Origin: an uncultured Peptococcaceae bacterium
GTDB lineage: Bacteria > Bacillota > Peptococcia > Peptococcales > Peptococcaceae
NCBI GenBank assembly: GCA_937976375.1
Contig: CALJRU010000028.1
Location: 33,331 to 97,330, forward strand
DNA length: 64,000 nt
Reading direction: 5' to 3'
Shown here: one piece after another, positions 48,075 to 55,559 of the stretch
How the letters are laid out: each line of letters opens with the position of its first letter
How positions within the stretch are numbered: position 1 is the stretch's first letter
Position numbers and translations under genes: made by a program
The notes under the pieces: model-generated
Databases searched by the model: none
Told to the model about the DNA's origin: nothing
Seen by the model: only the letters and a program-made list of their open reading frames with translations

Positions 48075-48796
48075 TCCGCGGCGTGCTTTTCGACAAGGAC
48101 GACACCCTGCTTGACCTGGCGACGTTCTGGCGCCAGCCTGTGCAGCACACCGTGGCCTTTATGCTGCACGAGCTGGGACGCGACGGCGACGCACCGCTGC
48201 GCCAGGCGCTGGAAGCGGCCTGTGGCTTTGACGGTGACAGGCTGATTCCAGAATCGCCCGTCGTCGCTGGCACCAACGCCGACGTCATCGCAGCCTGCAT
48301 GGCGGTGTTGGCAGCGCAAGGCATCACCACCTTAAATGACCGTCTCTTTGCCCGACTCAGCGAAGCAATGCTCGAGTGGACCTGTCTGCAGGATGGCGTC
48401 AGCAAGCCGACCGGCGATCTTCGCGCCGTGTTCGACGCACTCCACGCCGCAGGCTGCAAGACTGGCGTGGCCACCTCAGACAGCTACGCCTCCACGCACC
48501 ATGCCCTCGAATCCATGGGCGTCGCTGATGCTGTTGATTTGGTGCTCACCGCAGACCGCGTCGCCCGACCAAAACCGGCGCCGGATATGGCAGAAATTTT
48601 CGCTGCCCGCTTTGGACTCGCCCCGGAAGATCTAGCCATGGTCGGCGACAGCGCCAACGACATGCGCTTCGCCCGCAACAGTGGCATGACCGCCATCTAC
48701 TTCGACCGTGACGGCCATGCTGCAAGCGGTGCCATCGACGCCGATGCCATCGTGCACCGTCTTGAAGACGTGCCAATCCTCATTGGCCGTTTCTGA
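48071..48796 (+). CDS. HAD superfamily phosphatase
   Basis: 241 residues, starting inside the stop of the PHP gene (ATGA). Motif I F-D-K-D-D-T-L (nucleophile Asp and acid/base Asp), motif II T-S-D in V-A-T-S-D-S-Y, motif III Lys in R-P-K-P-A-P-D, motif IV V-G-D-S-A-N-D. The C1 helical cap resembles phosphoglycolate phosphatase. Likely removes phosphate from the product of the PHP enzyme (inference). Confidence 0.9.
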   Translation: MIRGVLFDKDDTLLDLATFWRQPVQHTVAFMLHELGRDGDAPLRQALEAACGFDGDRLIPESPVVAGTNADVIAACMAVLAAQGITTLNDRLFARLSEAMLEWTCLQDGVSKPTGDLRAVFDALHAAGCKTGVATSDSYASTHHALESMGVADAVDLVLTADRVARPKPAPDMAEIFAARFGLAPEDLAMVGDSANDMRFARNSGMTAIYFDRDGHAASGAIDADAIVHRLEDVPILIGRF

Positions 48797-48807
48797 CGCC
48801 TCCTCCA

Positions 48808-48846
48808 TTCCCTGCTGCGTCCTCGAAACGCGGTGGGGATTTTTTT
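48808..48846 (+). terminator. terminator of the ABC-PHP-HAD operon
   Basis: Imperfect stem (48808-48820/48828-48839), TGCGT/ACGC core with outer CCC/GGG pairs, followed by TTTTTTT. Confidence 0.75.
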
Positions 48847-48866
48847 GTACCTTCATCATGCCATGC

Positions 48867-48886
48867 GCAACAATGTACATTGTTGC
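48867..48886. promoter_or_regulatory. perfect 20-bp palindrome, operator candidate
   Basis: GCAACAATGTACATTGTTGC is fully self-complementary with no spacer. It lies between the terminator of the HAD operon and the terminator-like hairpin ahead of the sigma-factor gene. It is not followed by a T-run, so an operator is more likely than a terminator. Confidence 0.65.
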
Positions 48887-48892
48887 ATAACC

Positions 48893-48937
48893 ACGCGCTG
48901 TGTTCGTTCAAACGATCCAACACAGCGCGTAATTTTT
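48893..48937 (+). terminator. second terminator or leader attenuator before the sigma-factor gene
   Basis: Perfect 12-bp stem ACGCGCTGTGTT/AACACAGCGCGT (48893-48904/48919-48930) with a 14-base loop, then AATTTTTTT. It ends about 100 bp before the sigma gene, so it is either a back-up terminator or an attenuator of a transcript starting near the palindrome. Confidence 0.75.
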
Positions 48938-49035
48938 TTGCAAAAAATCTCTGCGAAAGCAATCATTTTTAACAGCTGGTTCGTTATCATAGATAGAAGG
49001 TCCTTCACAAAGAACAACAAAGGAGGTGGGCAGCG

Positions 49036-49566
49036 GTGAACGACGATGGAGCCTTGGCAGCACGCGTAGCCGCCGGCGATGCCACAGCGGCAGAAGCGCT
49101 GGTGGAACGCTATTATGACGACATTCTGCGCTACTGCCTGTGGCATGCCCCAACACCGGCGCTGGCGGAAGACGCCGCGCAGGAAACGTTTTTGAAATTT
49201 CTGCGCCACATTGGCCGCTATCAGCATCGCGGCCGCTGCCGCGCCTTCCTGTATCAAATTGCGCGCCACACCTGCATCGATATGGCCCGACAGCGCCACT
49301 GGCAGGATGTGCCGCTGGAGACAGCAGCGGAGCCTTCAGCGCCAGACGCCGCCCAGACAGAGTGGCAGTCGGCGTGGCAGCTGCGGCAAATGGTGGCCGC
49401 ACTGCCCGACCCTCAGCGCGAGGTGGTGCTGCTGCGCTTTGGCCAGGCGCTGACGCTGCGCGAAATTGCTGCCGTCACTGGGCTGCCGCTGCGCACGGTG
49501 CAGTCACGGCTGCGCTCAGCATTGAAACGCCTGAAACGCGATTACGAGAAAGGAGAAGAACGATGA
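49036..49566 (+). CDS. ECF-type RNA polymerase sigma factor
   Basis: 176 residues with a GTG start (GGAGGTGG 6 bases upstream). Region 2: V-E-R-Y-Y-D-D-I-L-R-Y-C, E-D-A-A-Q-E-T-F-L-K-F, F-L-Y-Q-I-A-R-H-T-C-I-D. Region 4: L-P-D-P-Q-R-E-V-V-L-L-R, L-T-L-R-E-I-A-A-V-T-G-L-P, T-V-Q-S-R-L-R-S-A-L-K-R-L. It directs RNA polymerase to a small regulon, probably including its own operon with the ABC exporter. The stop overlaps the next start (ATGA). Confidence 0.92.
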   Translation: MNDDGALAARVAAGDATAAEALVERYYDDILRYCLWHAPTPALAEDAAQETFLKFLRHIGRYQHRGRCRAFLYQIARHTCIDMARQRHWQDVPLETAAEPSAPDAAQTEWQSAWQLRQMVAALPDPQREVVLLRFGQALTLREIAAVTGLPLRTVQSRLRSALKRLKRDYEKGEER

Positions 49567-50336
49567 CCCATTCTGATTTTCGTCGCCAATTGCAGGCAGC
49601 ACTGCAAATCGACGCCCCACAAGGAGACGCCAAACAACGCACCCTTGAAGCCGTCACCGCGCAAATGCAGGCGGCAGCACCGCGTCCACGGCTTGGGTTT
49701 GCCGCTTTTCTGCGCACCCAGGTGCGCTTTATTGGCTGGAAAATTTGGCTCTTTCAAGCCCTTTGCCTGCTTATCGCCAACGGCGCACTGGACACCGTCT
49801 TCGGCGACTACTACTTTTTCAACAGCCGCCCAGCGGCGCTTTGTCTGGGCGCGCTGGCGATGCTGGTGCTGTTGACCGCACTGCCAGTCGTCTACAACGC
49901 CTCGCTGTACCACATGCAGGAAATGGAAGCCGCAAGTTATTTTTCTTCCCAACGGCTGCTGGCCGCCAAGCTTCTCATTATCGGCATGGGCGACGGCGTG
50001 ATGCTGGTTGGACTGTGGAGCTACGCCCTGCTGCGCACGCCGCTGTCAGCGCCGATGCTGCCTTTGTACCTGCTGCTGCCGTTTCTTTTGGCTGCAGGCG
50101 GCTGTCTGACCTTGATGGGCCGCTGTCAGCCGCAGCAAGTCTGCCTGGGGGGTGCAGGCTGGTGTGGACTGGTGTTTTTGGCGCTATCTATGACCAGCAG
50201 CCGCTTGACCCTGCTCACCCAGGCGCAGTCGGCATGGATCGGCGTTCTTGGCTGTACCGTGCTCTGCCTCTACTGCTTCTGGGCGCTGCGTTATCTTTTG
50301 CGCAGCAGCGCCTTTGCGGAATTGCAGCTGAACTGA
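49563..50336 (+). CDS. membrane protein encoded with the sigma factor (possible anti-sigma factor)
   Basis: 257 residues. An N-terminal cytoplasmic part of about 55 residues (M-T-H-S-D-F-R-R-Q-L, A-K-Q-R-T-L-E-A-V) is followed by about six membrane helices. It overlaps the sigma gene by 4 bases, the usual place of an anti-sigma factor, but no zinc-binding ZAS motif (H-x3-C-x2-C) is seen. It may instead be a subunit of the ABC exporter. Not matched to a named family. Confidence 0.72.
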   Translation: MTHSDFRRQLQAALQIDAPQGDAKQRTLEAVTAQMQAAAPRPRLGFAAFLRTQVRFIGWKIWLFQALCLLIANGALDTVFGDYYFFNSRPAALCLGALAMLVLLTALPVVYNASLYHMQEMEAASYFSSQRLLAAKLLIIGMGDGVMLVGLWSYALLRTPLSAPMLPLYLLLPFLLAAGGCLTLMGRCQPQQVCLGGAGWCGLVFLALSMTSSRLTLLTQAQSAWIGVLGCTVLCLYCFWALRYLLRSSAFAELQLN

Positions 50337-50353
50337 TTGGAAAGGGGATTTTT

Positions 50354-51235
50354 ATGGAACTGACCATTGACCATGTGAGCAAACGCTTTCACGATAAAAC
50401 CGCCGTCGACGATGTCAGCCTCACGCTGACGCCTGGTGTTTGGGGGCTGCTCGGTGCCAACGGCGCCGGCAAAACCACCTTAATGCGCATGATCGCCGGC
50501 ATCATGCGGCCCAGCCAGGGTGACATCCGTTTTGATGGTGTGCCGATCGCCCAGCTGGGCGAAAGCTACCGCGACTGCTTCGGCTATCTGCCGCAAGAAT
50601 TTGGCTTCTATCCCAGCTTCACCGTCGGCGACTATCTCGACTATATGGCGGCCCTCAAAGGCCTGGGCAAGTACGACGCCCGCCGCCGCATCGACACGCT
50701 TTTGGAGCGGCTCAGCCTGAGCGATGTGCGCCGCAAACGCATTGTCAAACTCTCCGGCGGCATGAAACGGCGCGTCGGCATTGCGCAGGCGCTGTTGAAC
50801 GAGCCCGAGGTGCTGATTCTCGACGAGCCAACAAGCGGCCTAGACCCCAGCGAACGTGTGCGCTTTCGCAACCTGCTTGCAGAATTTGCGCAGGAACGCA
50901 TCGTGCTCATCTCCACCCACATTGTCGCCGATGTAGAGGTAATCGCCGGTCAAAACGCGATCATGAAAGACGGCGCCCTCATTGCCTGCGACCGCACAGA
51001 CGCCCTCGTCGAGAAGGTGCGCGGCAAAGTCTGGACCGCCGCCATCGATGCCGCTGCCCTGCCGCACTGGGAGCAAACACTTACCATTATCGGCCTGCGC
51101 AGCGAGCTGAACGGACGCATCGCCCTGCGCTATCTCGCAGAGACGCCGCTGCTCGCAGGCTCTCAGGCAGCAGCGCCGCGCCTTGAAGACCTCTTCCTCT
51201 GGCTCTTTCCGCACACACTCGAAGAAAGGATGTGA
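50354..51235 (+). CDS. ABC transporter ATP-binding protein (exporter, sigma-factor operon)
   Basis: 293 residues from the ATG at 50354 (AAAGGGG upstream; a longer frame overlaps the previous gene). Walker A G-A-N-G-A-G-K-T-T, Q-loop L-P-Q-E-F-G, signature L-S-G-G-M-K-R-R-V-G, Walker B V-L-I-L-D-E-P-T-S-G-L-D-P, switch S-T-H-I-V-A-D. ABC-2/CcmA type. Works with the following membrane protein. Confidence 0.93.
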   Translation: MELTIDHVSKRFHDKTAVDDVSLTLTPGVWGLLGANGAGKTTLMRMIAGIMRPSQGDIRFDGVPIAQLGESYRDCFGYLPQEFGFYPSFTVGDYLDYMAALKGLGKYDARRRIDTLLERLSLSDVRRKRIVKLSGGMKRRVGIAQALLNEPEVLILDEPTSGLDPSERVRFRNLLAEFAQERIVLISTHIVADVEVIAGQNAIMKDGALIACDRTDALVEKVRGKVWTAAIDAAALPHWEQTLTIIGLRSELNGRIALRYLAETPLLAGSQAAAPRLEDLFLWLFPHTLEERM

Positions 51236-51240
51236 CAACC

Positions 51241-52473
51241 ATGCGCCTCTTTCTGCTTGAAATGAAACGCCTCCTTAAAACGCGCCGCACCCTGTTCATG
51301 ATCTGCGGGCTGTTGGCTTTCACCGTATTCATGGCCTACATGCCAACAACCTACCTAATGTCTCACACCAGCGACGGCGACACCCTCACTGGGCTCGATG
51401 CCCTCGCTTATGACAAAACGCTGGAAGCCGGCATTGCCGGCACGGTGACGCCAGAGAAGGTGCGCGACAGCCTGGAAACCTACCAGGCCGTGTTTGCCCG
51501 TTACGGCGCCGACAGCACCTTTGACCTGCCCGACGACGCCTACGCCGAAATCAACGCTGTGCAAAGCCTGCTGAACGGCGTCGGCGATCTCTTTCCGGCC
51601 GAAAATGGTCAGCCGATGCCCTGGCTGACGCTCGACCCCGAGCGCATAGCCGATTACTACGACGCAGCCCCAGCGCGCATCAGTGGCCTGATGGCGATGG
51701 AATATCCAAACGACGCAGCGCCGGCGGCTTATTTTCTCGATCTTTACAGCACCGTGGAAACACCCTTCACCTACGTGCCCGGCACCGACACCACCACCCT
51801 CGAATACATGATGCTGCTGGCACTGGTGCTGCTGCTTTGCTGTGCCGTCCTCGCTGCGCCGGTGTTCACTGCCGACCTGCAAAGCGGCGCCGACGACATC
51901 AACCGCTGCACCAAGCGCGGCCGTGCGCCGCTGGCTTTGGCGCGTGTGCTGGCAGTGTTCCTGGTCTGCGGAGGGCTGAGTGCCGTCTGCCTGGGCTTGT
52001 ACTGGATCATCTCCGACAGCCTGTACGGCTGGGAAACGCTAGCGACCTCAGCCCAAATGCTGAGTCTGTTCTCGCCGGTCACACCGCTGCCCTTCAACTT
52101 TGGCGAGCTGCAAATCGTGCTCGCGCTCCTGGCGCTCTTGTCAATTCTTGCCAGCCTCTCCGCCATTCTGCTGATTTCAGCACGCATGAAAAGCCTCGTC
52201 GCCGCCACCTTCAGCGCCCTCCTGCTCTGTGTGCTGCCAGTGCTGACCTACGTGATCCTGCCGACGAGCGTTGTCGACTGGCTCAACACCTTCCTGCCAT
52301 CGTCCGGCGTCGCCCTGCAATCCGGCACCTTATACGCACTGCGCGATTTTCACCTGCTGCGGCTTGGGGATTTCCTCTGCTGGACGCCGATCGCCATGAC
52401 AATCGTCAGCGCCATTGAGCTGCCGATCTTCGCTGTTCTCGCCATTGTCAGCCATGTACGCCGCTGTGCCTGA
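51241..52473 (+). CDS. ABC-2 type membrane protein (exporter, sigma-factor operon)
   Basis: 410 residues from the ATG at 51241 (AAAGGA 10 bases upstream; a GTG at 51232 is too close to it). One N-terminal helix (residues 17-38), an extracellular domain of about 140 residues (F-A-R-Y-G-A-D-S-T-F and T-F-T-Y-V-P-G), then five helices. This topology matches ABC-2 permeases with a large extracytoplasmic loop. The exported substrate is unknown. Confidence 0.85.
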   Translation: MRLFLLEMKRLLKTRRTLFMICGLLAFTVFMAYMPTTYLMSHTSDGDTLTGLDALAYDKTLEAGIAGTVTPEKVRDSLETYQAVFARYGADSTFDLPDDAYAEINAVQSLLNGVGDLFPAENGQPMPWLTLDPERIADYYDAAPARISGLMAMEYPNDAAPAAYFLDLYSTVETPFTYVPGTDTTTLEYMMLLALVLLLCCAVLAAPVFTADLQSGADDINRCTKRGRAPLALARVLAVFLVCGGLSAVCLGLYWIISDSLYGWETLATSAQMLSLFSPVTPLPFNFGELQIVLALLALLSILASLSAILLISARMKSLVAATFSALLLCVLPVLTYVILPTSVVDWLNTFLPSSGVALQSGTLYALRDFHLLRLGDFLCWTPIAMTIVSAIELPIFAVLAIVSHVRRCA

Positions 52474-52485
52474 GCCAGCACGCAA

Positions 52486-52528
52486 AAAGCGCCGCCTTTC
52501 TGTAACCCCTACAGAAAGGCGGCGCTTT
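52486..52528. terminator. bidirectional terminator after the sigma-factor operon
   Basis: Perfect 19-bp stem (52486-52504/52510-52528), loop ACCCC. Confidence 0.9.
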
Positions 52529-52556
52529 CAATTTTAATAAGACGCCTCCGCTCTAT

Positions 52557-53099
52557 TCAGCGCGAGGTGCGTTCACCAAAAACGTCGGCAGCCACCGCTT
52601 CCTGCACTGCCGGAGCCGACGCGCGGCCCAAACTCAGCGGATAGCCGCGCTGCGGAGACAGTTTGTTGGCGAAATACGCGTTGACCAGCAAAATAACCAC
52701 TCCGATGGCAATCGGAGACAGCACAAAGCCATAGCCAGCATGATTCAGCACCGAAACGATGGCGGTGGCGCCGCCCGGTGGGTGCACCGTATCGGTAACC
52801 ATCATCAGCAGAATGGCTCCGCAAACAGCAAACGTCACGGCGTACCAGGTTTCGCCAAAAAGCTGATAGCAAGTCACGCCCACCAGCGCCGCAATCAAAT
52901 GCCCGCCAATCACATTGCGCGGCTGCGCCAGCGGCGACGATGTGGCACTGTAAAGCAGCACCGCACTGGCACCAAAAGGTGCAATAAGCAGCGGATAGCC
53001 GAGCAGATACGTCACCAGAGAAATGCTGCCGATACCGCCAAAAACGCCAACGGATGTTGCCAGAAATTCCGGCAGAGAGATGCTGCGCAGCAGTTTCAT
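52557..53099 (-). CDS. HPP family membrane protein
   Basis: 180 residues from the ATG at 53099 (AAGGAGG 6 bases upstream) with four or five membrane helices. The name-giving motif is present as V-H-P-P-G-G-A-T-A, with A-P-F-G-A-S-A-V-L and A-Q-P-R-N-V-I-G-G-H before it. HPP proteins are integral membrane proteins, with nitrite transport shown for plant and cyanobacterial members. Substrate here unknown. Single-gene unit. Confidence 0.9.
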   Translation of the reverse strand: MKLLRSISLPEFLATSVGVFGGIGSISLVTYLLGYPLLIAPFGASAVLLYSATSSPLAQPRNVIGGHLIAALVGVTCYQLFGETWYAVTFAVCGAILLMMVTDTVHPPGGATAIVSVLNHAGYGFVLSPIAIGVVILLVNAYFANKLSPQRGYPLSLGRASAPAVQEAVAADVFGERTSR

Positions 53100-53194
53100 A
53101 AAAAGACCTCCTTGAACTGTACTTTCTACAGACAGTGTACCGCCAAGCGCCCGCCCATCATGTGACCTGTGCAACATCTTGATGCAAAAATCCG

Positions 53195-53228
53195 CAAAAA
53201 AACGAGCGGCGCACCACGCACCACCCGT
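53195..53228 (-). terminator. terminator of the DraG/SseB unit
   Basis: A 10-bp stem with three G-U pairs (53202-53211/53219-53228 on the plus strand). On the minus strand it is followed by TTTTTTT. Confidence 0.7.
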
Positions 53229-53236
53229 TTCTGTCA

Positions 53237-53539
53237 TCAAGATTCTGTCAAAATTTTTTCCACCATCTCACGGCTCAGATAAAACGACTGGCTCCATGGA
53301 TTCAGCACGAAGCCATCGGCTTTCAAATCAAGACCGGCCTGCAGCGTCGTATCGATAAAATTGGAGATCACATCGCTCGGCGGGCCTTGATGAAAAGCGG
53401 CGTCGCTGGTGAACAGCACCAGCCAAGATTGGCCGTCATCACGCGCCAGCGTACGCATGAGAAAGCCTGCATCATCGTCAGGAATACGTTCGATCGGAAT
53501 AAGCCATGTCCATCTTCCTGCATACGCTGGCGAATACAT
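53237..53539 (-). pseudogene. SseB-like domain fragment, out of frame with the ADP-ribosylglycohydrolase gene
   Basis: About 85 residues of an SseB-type domain (W-L-I-P-I-E-R-I-P-D-D-D-A-G-F, L-V-L-F-T-S, G-F-V-L-N-P-W) ending at the stop at 53237. No ribosome site supports the first ATG (53539), and the frame overlaps the DraG reading frame. The two frames join smoothly near 53505 if one base is added (giving E-D-G-H-W-L-I-P-I). It is therefore best read as the displaced C-terminal domain of a DraG-SseB fusion. Confidence 0.75.
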
Positions 53540-54438
53540 GCCAAAAGCGCTGCCAGCGTGTCCTCGCTGCTATTGTCCAGATACTGGTCCATAGCGGCCT
53601 CGATGCGGTCGTTGCCATCGAGAAAAGTGTTATGAAACGGTGGCTGAACCGCTTTCTGAAAACGGTCGATGACCGCCAGCATATCCTCGGGCAGCCGCGC
53701 TCGGCAGGCAGCAATGAGCGCATCGGGCACGCCATAAAACGCTTCGGCGATGCTGCCAGCAATGCAGGTAAGGGTGTCGCAGTCGCCGCCGAGGGATACC
53801 GCGGTGCGGATGACATCCTCAAAATCTTCGCCCTCGAAAAAAGCAGTGATGGCTGGCGGCACTGTTTCCTGGCAGCTTGCCACATGATGATAGGTTGGGC
53901 GGATGGCGTCGCAGCTGCGGCTCAAGTCATAACCAAAGGTCTCGCTGACAAACCGGCGAATGGTCGTCTTCTCTTCGCCCTGCCGCGCCAGGAAAATAGC
54001 GGCGGCGACAGCTTCCGCCCCTTTCAATCCTTCCGGATGGTTGTGCGTGATGCTCGCGCTGAGACGGGCAAGGTGCCGCGCTTCCTCCAGCGTTTGCCCG
54101 AGCCAGCCTGCAGCAGCGACGCGCATGGCGGAACCATTGCCATAGCTGCCATAGGGCGCGGGCTGCTCGGCCCAAAGCCACTGGCGAAACATGCCGCCAT
54201 AGCCCGCATCGGGATAACGGCGGCCCCACTTCTGCAACGACTGCACCAGCGCCGCCTGCACCGCTTCATCCGGCGCACCAAGGGTATCGAGCAGCGCCTC
54301 AGCCACCGCAATGGTCATCACCGAGTCATCAGTGAACACCGACTGCGGACCAAACAACGGAAAATCCTTCACCTTTGGGCTGCGGTCAAATTCATAAGGG
54401 GCACCAATCATATCGCCTAAAATTGCACCATACATCAT
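53368..54438 (-). CDS. ADP-ribosylglycohydrolase (DraG) family protein, C-terminus frameshifted
   Basis: 356 residues as read. Mg2+-dependent ADP-ribosylhydrolase fold: G-A-I-L-G-D-M-I-G-A-P-Y-E-F, the metal ligands F-T-D-D-S-V-M-T, T-H-N-H-P-E-G-L-K-G, and S-L-G-G-D-C-D-T-L-T. It should remove ADP-ribose from protein side chains or related molecules. After about residue 311 (near base 53505) the homologous sequence moves to another frame, so the last 45 or so residues (F-R-S-N-V-F to R-A-M) are probably spurious. It could reverse modification made by the sirtuin-like proteins at 35-38 kb (inference). Confidence 0.85.
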   Translation of the reverse strand: MMYGAILGDMIGAPYEFDRSPKVKDFPLFGPQSVFTDDSVMTIAVAEALLDTLGAPDEAVQAALVQSLQKWGRRYPDAGYGGMFRQWLWAEQPAPYGSYGNGSAMRVAAAGWLGQTLEEARHLARLSASITHNHPEGLKGAEAVAAAIFLARQGEEKTTIRRFVSETFGYDLSRSCDAIRPTYHHVASCQETVPPAITAFFEGEDFEDVIRTAVSLGGDCDTLTCIAGSIAEAFYGVPDALIAACRARLPEDMLAVIDRFQKAVQPPFHNTFLDGNDRIEAAMDQYLDNSSEDTLAALLACIRQRMQEDGHGLFRSNVFLTMMQAFSCVRWRVMTANLGWCCSPATPLFIKARRAM

Positions 54439-54508
54439 TCTTCCTCCTTACTGATCGTTTATTGCTGTCTTTAGAATAGCAACATCGACAACGCCATACA
54501 CCTTTTTC

Positions 54509-55438
54509 TCATACCAACACCCGCAGCGCCTTTGGCAGCACCTCAAAGACGACGCGGCGGCTTTTTCCGGCGACTTCACCGTCGGCGTGAACGTATTGCG
54601 GTGTGTCAAGCTGAACGCTCACGCGCGACGCTGGAAGCAGGGTGACGCCAGCGGTGTGAATGTGTTTGCCGAGGGCAAGACGCGGCAGCTTGGCGAGGAC
54701 TTGGCGACGGCTGAGATTCTGCGCCAGACAAACGGAGAAACAGCCATCTTCGGCGCTGGCGCCAGGCGCGATGGGCACGCCGCCGCCTTCCCACGGGAAA
54801 TTCATGCAGGCAAGAAAAATGAGCGCACGAAGGTCAGCGACATGTGAACCATACGGCGTTTCAAACGTAACGGTGCCGTCGGCAGTCTCAAGATTCCAGG
54901 GCGCAGAGAGGGTGATCATGGCATAGCTGAGACTGCCCAAGCCAAGGCGATTGAGGCTGGTCTTGAGGCGTGAAGTATCCACCTTGGCGCACACCCAGGC
55001 ATCCATGCCAATGCTGCCGCTGATGGCAAAGCGCCGCGGCGCATGACCGTCGGCAGTGACCTGGCCGAGATCGATACTACGGCTGCCGTCCGAAGTAAGG
55101 GCGCGTGCCAAGGCCTGCTCAGGGCGGCGCGGCAGCCCCAGCCCACGCACAAAGTCATTGCCGGAGCCGATTGGCACGACACCGAGCGCCGTGTGTGCCA
55201 GGTCATCGATGCCGTTCAGCACTTCGTTGACGGTGCCATCGCCGCCGACAACCACGAGCTTTTTAAAATTGCCGTCGCAGGTGCTGGCAAGCCGTGCCAG
55301 TTCAGTGGCCTCCCCAGGCTGACGGGTACTCCAGGCGCGAAAAGGCACTCCATCGGTGATGAGCTGACGACGCAAGCGGCGCCACACACTAGCAGCGCGG
55401 CCGCGGCCGCTGGTTTCGTTGACGATAAAAGTGATCAT
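54509..55438 (-). CDS. diacylglycerol kinase family lipid kinase (YegS/DgkB-like)
   Basis: 309 residues. N-terminal kinase domain F-I-V-N-E-T-S-G-R-G, with catalytic V-V-V-G-G-D-G-T-V-N-E-V and G-V-V-P-I-G-S-G-N-D-F-V-R. C-terminal beta-sandwich with G-G-G-V-P-I-A-P-G-A-S-A-E-D-G. Phosphorylates diacylglycerol or a related lipid in the membrane with ATP. Single-gene unit. Confidence 0.92.
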   Translation of the reverse strand: MITFIVNETSGRGRAASVWRRLRRQLITDGVPFRAWSTRQPGEATELARLASTCDGNFKKLVVVGGDGTVNEVLNGIDDLAHTALGVVPIGSGNDFVRGLGLPRRPEQALARALTSDGSRSIDLGQVTADGHAPRRFAISGSIGMDAWVCAKVDTSRLKTSLNRLGLGSLSYAMITLSAPWNLETADGTVTFETPYGSHVADLRALIFLACMNFPWEGGGVPIAPGASAEDGCFSVCLAQNLSRRQVLAKLPRLALGKHIHTAGVTLLPASRVSVQLDTPQYVHADGEVAGKSRRVVFEVLPKALRVLV

Positions 55439-55559
55439 GACAAGCGCTCCTTTCTATTCGTATCATAGCCAATCTAAAAGATATAATCAAGCGCCGGCTT
55501 GCCAGTGGGAGCCGAAAGTTTTACAATACAAGTAATCTAACGCAAAAGGAGGCTCCTCC

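Noticed and set aside
53368..53539. Programmed ribosomal frameshift between DraG and SseB parts
   Set aside because: No slippery heptamer (X-XXY-YYZ) or downstream structure is evident near 53505. A one-base deletion explains the junction.
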